A stretch of DNA of 6,720 nt from UBA1737 sp964541525 (lineage in GTDB: Bacteria; Bacillota_I; Bacilli_A; ML615J-28; CAG-313). Location of the stretch: positions 1 through 6,720 of the forward strand of contig CAZIQF010000047.1 in NCBI GenBank assembly GCA_964541525.1, in the 5' to 3' direction. The notes beneath the pieces are model-generated. The model was not told the origin of the DNA. It searched no databases and saw nothing but the letters and a program-made list of their open reading frames with translations. Positions 1 to 6,668 of the stretch are shown here, piece by piece. Position numbers and translations under genes: made by a program. Each line of letters starts with the position of its first letter. The first letter of the stretch is position 1.

Positions 1-57
1 TATCGAATAAATTATTTTATTAATTTACTTGACTTATTTATAGTAGGCTTATTATAT

Positions 58-86
58 ATTATACCACTACTCCATCAATAAAGCAA
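58..86 (-). promoter_or_regulatory. Putative extended -10 promoter firing off the left edge
   Basis: On the minus strand, TTGCTT (81-86), a 17-nt spacer and TATAAT (58-63) preceded by TGG, an extended -10 (TGnTATAAT). Transcription would start near position 51 and leave the window to the left. It marks the likely start of the next transcription unit beyond rlmD. No Shine-Dalgarno plus start codon is seen before position 1. Confidence 0.45.
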
Positions 87-89
87 ACA

Positions 90-193
90 AAAAAGTTAAC
101 CACATTGAACTGATACTTCCAAATAGTGAATAACTTTATTCTTAATCACTCTCTACTTTAGAGCCATCATATCACATATGTAATTAACTTTTT
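90..193 (-). other. Possible structured RNA 3' of rlmD
   Basis: On the minus-strand transcript, 193-178 can pair with 105-90 as a 16-bp helix with two consecutive G-U wobbles (positions 100/183 and 101/182). The same positions are A-C mismatches on the plus strand. Inside are a 5-bp helix (170-174 with 111-115), a small hairpin (159-163 with 151-155) and a longer hairpin (142-150 with 125-133, one U-U mismatch), the last two directly abutting. The closing strand runs into a U-rich tract (94-85). A rho-independent terminator normally has a much shorter loop, so its role is open. The helices are A+T-rich and could be chance. It starts 13 nt after the rlmD stop. Confidence 0.3.
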
Positions 194-205
194 ATAGTTC
201 TTACG

Positions 206-1657
206 CTATTTCTTTATACTTAAAAAAGCAATCGTCTCCACATGATTAGTTTGTGGGAATAAATCAAATGGTCTAACATAATTTAGTTGATATCCTTCCA
301 TTACAAATAATTTTAAGTCTCTAGCTAATGTTGCTGGATCACATGAAATATATACAATTTTAGCAATTTTCATTGTTGTAATGGTATCAATTAATGAACG
401 CTCTAAACCTTTGCGTGGCGGATCAACAAAAATTACGCTTGGTTTTATTTCTTCTTCCATCCATTTTGCAATTTGAATTTCCGCTTTTTCACAAACAAAA
501 TTAGCATTATTAATTTTATTTAATTTAGCATTACTTTTCGCATTTTTTACCGCTTCATCGATTATTTCGACACCATATACTTTTGCAACTTGCTTAGCTG
601 CAATTAACCCAATGGTCCCAATTCCACAATATGCATCAATAATAACATCTGTTGATTTTAATTTTGCTGTTGCAATTGCATTTTGATATAATAGTTCACA
701 CATATCATGATTTACTTGATAGAATGACTTTGCTCCAATGTTAAATTTTAATCCACATAAAGTATCTGTAATCGTATCTTTTCCATACAAAGTGATACAT
801 TCATCACCTAAAATGGTATTACCAATTTTAGGATTAACATTCGCAATAATCGAAACAACCGACGGAAATTTTCGAATAATTTTATCAGTAATTAATTTAA
901 TATTCTCTTTCGTTGTAAATTCACGATTATTAACCACTAAAACAACCATATATTCCGTTTGATTATGGTTTTTTCTAACTAAAATATGTTTTAACGTACC
1001 TGCTTCTTCTTTATATGTAATCCCCTTTACGCCACATTCATGACAAACATTTTTAACAAACTTTACAAGTTTAGTTGATTCTAGCGGTTGAATATAACAT
1101 TCTTCTAGTGGAATAATATGATGAGTCTCACGCTTATAAAATCCACAAAGAGTTTTATGATTAACACTCGCTACTGGTACTTGTACTTTATTACGATAGT
1201 ACATAGCATTTTGAGGATTACCAACAATTGGTTCAACATTTTGATTTTCAAATCCACCAATTTTTTTAAGTGTATCCTCAACCATTTTTTGTTTAAACTC
1301 TAATTGTCCTTTATATGTCATATGCATTAAATTGCAACCACCACATTCAGTATAATGTGAACAAATCGGTTTATTACGATTAAGTGAATGATTTTCATCA
1401 AATAATCGCAACATTTTGGCATAAGCATATGTTTTATTCATTTTTGTAATTTCAACAAAACCAAATTCATTATCTAAAGCACCAAAAACGAATAAGGGAA
1501 AGTTTATATATTCACAGCCTTTACGATCCTTACCACTAATTTTAGCAATTGCAAGACCATCATGAGTATAACCACTAAAGGCAACTTTAAAACGTTCACC
1601 AACTTCAATATATTTTTCTTTTGGATTTGTTGTTATATTATTATTTTTTATTTCCAT
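206..1657 (-). CDS. rlmD: 23S rRNA (uracil-5-)-methyltransferase, RlmD/RlmCD (RumA) family
   Basis: SAM-dependent enzyme that makes 5-methyluridine in 23S rRNA (U1939 for E. coli RlmD; U747 and U1939 for Bacillus RlmCD). From the chosen ATG it has 483 residues: an N-terminal TRAM domain (about 15-85), a 4Fe-4S site with C99, C105, C108 (CSHYTECGGC) and C187 (EECY), and a C-terminal Rossmann methyltransferase domain. The latter carries FYQVN (312-316), the SAM loop DAYCGIGTIGL (341-351), DPPRKG (412-417), catalytic C439 in SCDPATLARD, and base E474 in HVET. The start is ambiguous: GTG at 1687, ATG at 1669 (AGGTGG 14 nt upstream, rather far) and ATG at 1657 all precede the TRAM domain. I chose 1657, which overlaps the sdaA end by 17 nt and implies translational coupling. 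Last gene of the operon, stop TAG. Whether it modifies U747, U1939 or both cannot be told from sequence. Confidence 0.93.
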   Translation of the reverse strand: MEIKNNNITTNPKEKYIEVGERFKVAFSGYTHDGLAIAKISGKDRKGCEYINFPLFVFGALDNEFGFVEITKMNKTYAYAKMLRLFDENHSLNRNKPICSHYTECGGCNLMHMTYKGQLEFKQKMVEDTLKKIGGFENQNVEPIVGNPQNAMYYRNKVQVPVASVNHKTLCGFYKRETHHIIPLEECYIQPLESTKLVKFVKNVCHECGVKGITYKEEAGTLKHILVRKNHNQTEYMVVLVVNNREFTTKENIKLITDKIIRKFPSVVSIIANVNPKIGNTILGDECITLYGKDTITDTLCGLKFNIGAKSFYQVNHDMCELLYQNAIATAKLKSTDVIIDAYCGIGTIGLIAAKQVAKVYGVEIIDEAVKNAKSNAKLNKINNANFVCEKAEIQIAKWMEEEIKPSVIFVDPPRKGLERSLIDTITTMKIAKIVYISCDPATLARDLKLFVMEGYQLNYVRPFDLFPQTNHVETIAFLSIKK

Positions 1658-2852
1658 AACTATTACCATTTTGATAAGCAAGACCACCTAGTGATGTTTC
1701 TTTATAATCTGCTTTCAAATCTCTCCCTGTTCTTTCCATTACTTCAATTGTACCATCTAATTTAATTATGTGATTTCCTTCTGCTAATATCGCATAACTA
1801 GCACAATTATAAGCCTCCATAGATGAAATCGCATTTCGCTCAATACATGGAATTTGAACCAAACCATTAATCGGATCACATGTCATACCTAAATGATGTT
1901 CTAATCCTATTTCTGCAGCATATTCAATTTCTCTTAATGTTCCATTATTTAAATAAACAATCATACTGGCCGCCATCGCACAAGCAACACCAACTTCGCC
2001 TTGACATCCAACTTCGGCACCAGAGATTGATCCATTCGTTTTTACTAAGTTCCCAATAATTCCCCCAACTGCTAAGGCTTTTATTAATTGTTCCTTGCTT
2101 CTATGATTAATCGTTTTTTCAGCAAATAATACTGCTGGAACAACAGCCGATGCACCACAAGTTGGAGCTGTAACAATAACTCCACCACTAGCATTTTCTT
2201 CTGCTACTGCTAATGCATAAGCATACACCAATGAATTTAGACGTGGTTTAGCTAAATATTTTTGATAAAAGCTACTTGCCCTTTTCTCAATATTTAATCC
2301 ACCAGGTAATACACCCGATGTAAAAAGCCCTCTATTAATCGCTTTTTCCATTGCTTCATAAATTTGATTCAAATAGGGTACAATTATCGCTTCATTTTCA
2401 AATTTTAAGACATAGTCGTATAAATCTATCTTATTTGATGTACAATACTCAATAATTGCTTCCATTGATTTGTGTGGATATACTTCTTTAGTAAAAGTAC
2501 CTCTTGGCTCATTCAAATTTTTTAAGCTACCACCACCAACGCTAAATACTAACCATTCATCAATCTTTTTTTGATCAACATATGCCTCGAGTTTTAAGCC
2601 GTTCGGATGATATTCAAACGTTTTATTATAATCAAAAAGAATTGTTGTTTGGGTAATTCCTAATACATCATACAAGATTTTATCAGTTAGATGACCTTTA
2701 CCTGTTGCAGCAAGACTTCCATATAAAGTTACTACAAATCGATTGGCATTCGGATTTTTTGTTTTAAAAATTTTTGCAGCTTTGGCAGGACCCATTGTAT
2801 GCGAACTAGATGGTCCATTACCGATTTTATATAATTCTATTAATGATTCCAT
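1641..2852 (-). CDS. sdaA: L-serine dehydratase (L-serine ammonia-lyase), single-chain, iron-sulfur dependent
   Basis: Converts L-serine to pyruvate and ammonia with a [4Fe-4S] cluster rather than PLP. It has 403 residues and fuses the beta domain (starts MESLIELYKIGNGPSSSHTMGP, substrate-binding SSSHT 15-19) to the catalytic alpha domain (about 155-403). Cysteines C283 (GCQGEVG), C325 (TCDP) and C336 (PCIERN) are 42 and 11 residues apart, matching the cluster ligands I recall for Legionella LSD (343, 385, 396). APTCGA (229-234) and ETSLGGLA (385-392) are further family motifs. It is about 50 residues shorter than E. coli SdaA, mainly in the beta domain around 65-90. It ends GNSYGNKK without the near-terminal cysteine seen in E. 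coli and Legionella. Many Bacillota use a split SdaAA/SdaAB pair instead. The start lies 2 nt after the pgpA stop with no clear Shine-Dalgarno, so re-initiation is likely. Confidence 0.95.
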   Translation of the reverse strand: MESLIELYKIGNGPSSSHTMGPAKAAKIFKTKNPNANRFVVTLYGSLAATGKGHLTDKILYDVLGITQTTILFDYNKTFEYHPNGLKLEAYVDQKKIDEWLVFSVGGGSLKNLNEPRGTFTKEVYPHKSMEAIIEYCTSNKIDLYDYVLKFENEAIIVPYLNQIYEAMEKAINRGLFTSGVLPGGLNIEKRASSFYQKYLAKPRLNSLVYAYALAVAEENASGGVIVTAPTCGASAVVPAVLFAEKTINHRSKEQLIKALAVGGIIGNLVKTNGSISGAEVGCQGEVGVACAMAASMIVYLNNGTLREIEYAAEIGLEHHLGMTCDPINGLVQIPCIERNAISSMEAYNCASYAILAEGNHIIKLDGTIEVMERTGRDLKADYKETSLGGLAYQNGNSYGNKK

Positions 2853-2854
2853 AA

Positions 2855-3388
2855 TTATTTTTCTTGATTTTTAGCATTTTCTTCAGATACTATTTGTGAT
2901 ACTCTTGTAGTAGCTGCTGCTGCAATTGCACCTACGATATCATCTAAAAAAGTATGGCAACTTTGATTTCCAGCTTTTCCTAGTTCATTTAATTCTTTAA
3001 CGATTCCAGGTTTATTAACATCAATATCACCAAAATTTGTTTGACCAATTGCTCCATATAATCTTGCAATATCTAAGCCAAAGATTTCATCAATACCAAA
3101 TACACCCAAATCATTCGCAATGATATCTTGAATTGGTCCTTTAAATAATCCTTCTTCTGCTAAACGATCAATTTCTGCTCCTAATTGTAATAAGTGAAAC
3201 GTATCTCTTAACGATAAAATTTTGATAACACTATCAACACAATCTTGATATGAAACATTTTTATTATATTTCATTTGTTGATTATATGCAATTAACGCAA
3301 TATCATCAATTTTAACTCCACGTTCAGTTAATTTTTGAATATTAAGGTTTGTCATTTCTTCACGAGAATAATAAAGTTTTGGTTTCAT
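2855..3388 (-). CDS. pgpA: Phosphatidylglycerophosphatase A, soluble YutG/LtrC type
   Basis: This is a 177-residue member of the PgpA family, closest in pattern to Bacillus YutG and Listeria LtrC. Family role: dephosphorylation of phosphatidylglycerophosphate to phosphatidylglycerol. Seen: an N-terminal helical region (1-90) without the signature, then GVFGIDEI (95-102), YGAIGQTNFGDIDVNKPG (111-128) and HTFLDDIVGAIAAA (145-158). These hold the acidic residues D100/E101, D121/D123 and D149/D150 expected at a metal-dependent active site. No transmembrane segment is evident apart from the short Ala-rich helix near the end, unlike membrane-bound E. coli PgpA, so peripheral membrane action is inferred. 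AGGAGG lies 8 nt before the ATG and overlaps the fmt stop codon. It lies between fmt and sdaA with no functional link that I can see. The family call is strong, but the exact substrate in YutG-type proteins is less certain. Confidence 0.85.
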   Translation of the reverse strand: MKPKLYYSREEMTNLNIQKLTERGVKIDDIALIAYNQQMKYNKNVSYQDCVDSVIKILSLRDTFHLLQLGAEIDRLAEEGLFKGPIQDIIANDLGVFGIDEIFGLDIARLYGAIGQTNFGDIDVNKPGIVKELNELGKAGNQSCHTFLDDIVGAIAAAATTRVSQIVSEENAKNQEK

Positions 3389-3396
3389 AGTGTTAA

Positions 3397-3403
3397 CCTC
3401 CTA
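3397..3403 (-). promoter_or_regulatory. Shine-Dalgarno of pgpA fused to the fmt stop codon
   Basis: The minus strand reads TAGGAGG: TAG (3401-3403) ends fmt, and AGGAGG (3397-3402) is a perfect Shine-Dalgarno 8 nt before the pgpA ATG. It is the strongest ribosome-binding site in the window. Confidence 0.85.
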
Positions 3404-4315
3404 TAAATATTTTCTTAATCCACCATTAATAAAATCACGACCACTCATCGGTTTTTTACCAACTGGTTGGACTACTAGTAATTCTAATACGGTATGATTA
3501 CCACAAGCGATTAATAAACGATTTTTATGGTGAAGTAAGATTGTTCCTGGTTTCTCACTTGTGGTTTCGTCGATAACGCTTGATGCATAAACCTTAATTT
3601 GATCACCTTTTAAAGTCATAAATGCCGTAGGAGTTGGATTATACGCTCTAATATGATTAAACACTTCGCGAGCAGTTTGATTAAAATTCAATTCCTTTTC
3701 TTCATTTGTAATGTTATATGCAAATGTTGCTAGACTTTCATCTTGTGGAATCGGTGTAATTTTACCAGCAACTAAATTAGGAATCGTATCTAATAATAAA
3801 TCTCTAGCGGCATAACTTAATTTTTCAAACATTGTTCCACTAGTATCAGTATCTAAAATCGGTACTTTAACTACTGATAAAATATCTCCTGCATCCATTT
3901 TCTTTTCCATATACATAATGGATACGCCTGTTTCGATTTCACCATTTTTAATTGCTTGATGAATCGGCGCACCACCACGATATTTAGGTAGTAATGATGC
4001 ATGACAATTGATTGCTTTATAACGAGGCGCATTTAGAAGACGCATACCAACAAATTGACCATAAGCAGCAGTAACAATTAAATCAGCATTTAAATTAATT
4101 AAATTATCATATTCTTCTTTAATATGTTCTGGTTGGTATACTTTAAGTCCATGGGATAAAGCATATACCTTAACTGGTGATGGCGTTAATACTCGATGCC
4201 TACCAACTTCTTTATCTGGTTGGGTCACAACGCCAACAACTTCATACTTTTGATTGAGTGCTTCTAAGATTGGAACACTAAATTCTGGTGTTCCCATAAA
4301 AATAATTTTCAACAT
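3401..4315 (-). CDS. fmt: Methionyl-tRNA formyltransferase
   Basis: Cytoplasmic enzyme that transfers a formyl group from 10-formyl-tetrahydrofolate to Met-tRNA(fMet) for translation initiation. It has 304 residues, near the usual 310-315. The N-terminal Rossmann catalytic domain starts MLKIIFMGTPEFS. The tRNA-binding loop PDKEVGRHRVLTPSP spans 33-47 and includes R39, which aligns with E. coli R42. The catalytic triad is N103, H105 (NCHASLLPKYRGGAP) and D141 (MDAGD), with the same spacing as the E. coli N106/H108/D144 set. The C-terminal OB-like domain ends GKKPMSGRDFINGG (286-299). The two Trp of the usual SLLPKWRGAAPIQW stretch are Tyr and His here. The gene starts 8 bp after priA, and its AGGTG Shine-Dalgarno begins inside the priA TAG stop. 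No deformylase gene lies beside it, so Def must be encoded elsewhere if formylation is used. Confidence 0.97.
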   Translation of the reverse strand: MLKIIFMGTPEFSVPILEALNQKYEVVGVVTQPDKEVGRHRVLTPSPVKVYALSHGLKVYQPEHIKEEYDNLINLNADLIVTAAYGQFVGMRLLNAPRYKAINCHASLLPKYRGGAPIHQAIKNGEIETGVSIMYMEKKMDAGDILSVVKVPILDTDTSGTMFEKLSYAARDLLLDTIPNLVAGKITPIPQDESLATFAYNITNEEKELNFNQTAREVFNHIRAYNPTPTAFMTLKGDQIKVYASSVIDETTSEKPGTILLHHKNRLLIACGNHTVLELLVVQPVGKKPMSGRDFINGGLRKYL

Positions 4316-4320
4316 TGATT

Positions 4321-4326
4321 CACCTA
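4321..4326 (-). promoter_or_regulatory. Shine-Dalgarno of fmt fused to the priA stop codon
   Basis: The minus strand reads TAGGTG: the TAG (4324-4326) ends priA, and its last two bases begin the AGGTG that lies 5 nt before the fmt ATG. Ribosomes ending priA therefore stop on the fmt ribosome-binding site. Confidence 0.75.
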
Positions 4327-6645
4327 TAATTTTCTTGGATATTTATCAAAAATAATCACTGCTTGTGATGATTGATAATATTCATATATTGTTTTATAAA
4401 GTTGATTAATACCGCTATAATTATGTTTAATAATAATTACAGCTCCACTATATTTTTTAGAATAAGTCGGACCAATAATAAATATTTTTGATCCAGCTAA
4501 ATTTTTTAGCATATTTTTAATATTATTCGCAACAACAAACATTTCTTCATAATTAGCCTTAACAATAATTCGGTTAATATGATAGAAAGGTATATTATGC
4601 ATTAATTTACGATTAGCAATTTCTGTTTTTAAAAATTCATGATATTCACCACTAATATAATTTACTAATGGATAATTATTGATATCAGTTGTTTGTACAA
4701 TCATCATACCTTCTTGTTTTTTTACCAATTCGCCACAAGATTTAAGCATATTATATGCTCTACTCATCGCATCATAACTAGGGGTTTTTAAAACTGAATC
4801 AAAATTAATAATCGCAACTAACCCTAAATGATGATTAACAATCGCTTTAGCATAGTTTTCAGTTGTCACAATCACATCAACTAATTGATCTTCAATTTGA
4901 CTCATTTGTTCAGCAAAAGTATCTAGTGAATCATTTTGATCAATTACTAAAGTTTTCAGCATTGGTAGTTTTTCGTCAAGTTGTTTTTTAATTCGTTCAA
5001 TTCCTATCCCACCAAAGCGCTTTTTAGTACTGCCACATTTATTACATTGTTCAGAATATGGCATCCGTTTACCACAAGCCGGGCAAACAAGCATTTCTGT
5101 TTTTTCATTATAATTCAAACTAATGTTGCAATTGTTACATTTAGGAACATCACCACATCCCAGACACACAAGATAATTACTATAATTCTTATTATTTACA
5201 ATTAATAACGATTGCTTATTTTGCTTGTAATTATTAATAATTACATCTTCTAATCGTTTTGAAAGATATGTATTATTTCCTCTTTTTAGTTCATCAATCA
5301 TATTGACAACTGTTGTTAGTGCTGGTGTAACATCTTTGGTATTATCAACAATCTTATATGTCCCCTTTAATGCATAACAATAGTTGGCTACAGATGGAGA
5401 AATTGATTCCATAATAAACAACGCATTAGTTAATTTTGCTAGATAATAAATTGCTTTATGTAAATCATATCTAGGACTTTGGTCATTAAAATAATTATCA
5501 CTTTCTTCATTCATCATAAAATACATTCCAACGTTTTGATACGGAAAAAAAGCACATTTTGGCGTAGTTACTACCACTTGATAATTATTTTCTAAGATTT
5601 CCGTATAATAATCTAATTCTTCAGCAGCCGATAAATTCGAATTCAAACAAGCAACAGACACTCCTAATGTCTTTCGGATTAAACTCGCATATTTGAAACT
5701 ACTTAATATATCTGCACAAAGAACAACGGTATTCTTATTCTGCTCAAGCATTTGACCGATTAATTTTAAAAGTATTTCATTTTTTTCATCAGTAGATGAT
5801 GGCATATATAATGAAGGAATAGTTGAATTTAATAGTTTTTCTAAAGTTTGATCATCTTTTGGTAAAACACTAGTAAGTGAAGGCTTTGTGTAAGCAACAC
5901 TTGCTTTTTTAATTCTTAACACTCTTGTTTTTTTGGTTTCTAAGAATCCATCCTTAATTAAACTTTTAATCATATATAGAGAAACATCATAATGATCAAT
6001 TATTTCTGTTTCAGTTAAATACTCACTATCTTTATACAAGTCTAGAAATTCTTTTTTTAGTGGGTTTTTAATGGTATCTCGATACTGAAAATACATCGGC
6101 ATATTTACACTATATTGTTTTAGATATTTATAATTAGTTGGTTGTTTCATTTCGTAATTTATTGTTAAATTACCATTTGCCAGTTCTTTCTTGATTTTAT
6201 GTTGATATTCATTTAGCGATGAATTTAGTTCAAGAATTTGCTTTCCTCCAAAAGCATTAACTAACGTTGCATCCAACATCGTAGCATTTTTTACAACAAT
6301 ATATTTGTATGTTTTAAGTAATAATGCTTTGGGGATCATCATATTAAGAATAGTAGCTAGCGGACAAATGGTATCATCCTTTAAAAAATTAGCCATTTGT
6401 AGTTGTGTTTTAGTAATTAATGGTTTTAAATCAAGAATTTCAACAACTGTTCGATTTTCACCTTCAAAGCGTTTTTCATCATATAAATCTAGGATATACC
6501 CCATCACCAGTCTGTTACCAATCCCAAAGGCAACATTAACACGTGAGCCAATCGCAGCAAATTCTTCTAATTCTTTAGGAATTAAGTATTCAAACATTTG
6601 GTCAACATTAGAACTTTTAACATTAACTACAATACTTGCAAACAT
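4324..6645 (-). CDS. priA: PriA-type primosomal protein N', predicted helicase-inactive
   Basis: This is a 773-residue PriA homologue. The family recognises stalled or repaired replication forks and starts reloading of the replicative helicase. Seen: an N-terminal 3'-DNA-binding domain (about 1-105, with MFEYLIP and GSRVNVAFG), a winged helix (about 205-240), two helicase lobes, a zinc module with all eight cysteines (C494, C497, C503, C506, C521, C524, C534, C537), and a C-terminal domain ending FDKYPRKL where relatives have an IDxDPxxxL-like end. Odd: the Walker A GVTGSGKT is PSSTDEKN (282-289), DEEHD is NEESD (379-383), GSATPS is ESISPS (413-418), the GTQMxAKGxDFP motif is TTENYAKAIVNHH (594-606), and QVAGRAGR has no counterpart around 635-645. 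ATP hydrolysis is therefore unlikely, and a scaffold role is inferred. There is no tryptophan. The start is the first ATG, with AGGTG 5 nt upstream. It is the first gene of the operon. Family assignment is very secure; loss of ATPase is a strong inference. Confidence 0.93.
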   Translation of the reverse strand: MFASIVVNVKSSNVDQMFEYLIPKELEEFAAIGSRVNVAFGIGNRLVMGYILDLYDEKRFEGENRTVVEILDLKPLITKTQLQMANFLKDDTICPLATILNMMIPKALLLKTYKYIVVKNATMLDATLVNAFGGKQILELNSSLNEYQHKIKKELANGNLTINYEMKQPTNYKYLKQYSVNMPMYFQYRDTIKNPLKKEFLDLYKDSEYLTETEIIDHYDVSLYMIKSLIKDGFLETKKTRVLRIKKASVAYTKPSLTSVLPKDDQTLEKLLNSTIPSLYMPSSTDEKNEILLKLIGQMLEQNKNTVVLCADILSSFKYASLIRKTLGVSVACLNSNLSAAEELDYYTEILENNYQVVVTTPKCAFFPYQNVGMYFMMNEESDNYFNDQSPRYDLHKAIYYLAKLTNALFIMESISPSVANYCYALKGTYKIVDNTKDVTPALTTVVNMIDELKRGNNTYLSKRLEDVIINNYKQNKQSLLIVNNKNYSNYLVCLGCGDVPKCNNCNISLNYNEKTEMLVCPACGKRMPYSEQCNKCGSTKKRFGGIGIERIKKQLDEKLPMLKTLVIDQNDSLDTFAEQMSQIEDQLVDVIVTTENYAKAIVNHHLGLVAIINFDSVLKTPSYDAMSRAYNMLKSCGELVKKQEGMMIVQTTDINNYPLVNYISGEYHEFLKTEIANRKLMHNIPFYHINRIIVKANYEEMFVVANNIKNMLKNLAGSKIFIIGPTYSKKYSGAVIIIKHNYSGINQLYKTIYEYYQSSQAVIIFDKYPRKL

Positions 6646-6648
6646 AAA

Positions 6649-6656
6649 ATCACCTT
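6649..6656 (-). promoter_or_regulatory. Shine-Dalgarno of priA
   Basis: Reads AAGGTGAT on the minus strand. The AGGTG core ends 5 nt before the ATG at 6645, and the site matches the extended anti-Shine-Dalgarno pairing GGTGAT. It supports this ATG as the priA start. Confidence 0.75.
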
Positions 6657-6668
6657 TCTTTTCAATAT

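Noticed and set aside
29..60. Plus-strand promoter starting with TTGACT at 29-34
   Set aside because: No acceptable -10 at 16-18 nt (nearest AT-rich hexamers are at 15 or 20 nt), and it would transcribe antisense into rlmD.
178..205. Simple rho-independent terminator directly after rlmD
   Set aside because: No short GC-rich hairpin followed by a T run is present on the minus strand there; only the long-range pairing described separately.
738..1303. Two short open frames on the plus strand (738-962 and 1118-1303) opposite rlmD
   Set aside because: Hydrophobic low-complexity translations antisense to conserved RlmD sequence, no ribosome-binding site.
1657..1687. Longer rlmD start at GTG 1687
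   Set aside because: It adds a non-conserved hydrophobic ten-residue leader, lies deeper inside sdaA, and has no better ribosome-binding site than the downstream ATGs.
1562..1765. Short plus-strand frame across the sdaA/rlmD junction, Phe/Tyr/Ile-rich and membrane-like
   Set aside because: The composition follows from the A-rich coding strand read backwards; no start context, and it covers parts of two conserved genes.
4981..5205. Short plus-strand frame opposite the PriA zinc module
   Set aside because: Antisense to conserved cysteine motifs and without initiation signals.
5400..5900. Frameshift or sequencing error as the cause of the missing PriA helicase motifs
   Set aside because: The frame is uninterrupted, and recognisable PriA sequence aligns on both sides of each lost motif at the right spacing, so substitution and not frame loss explains the change.
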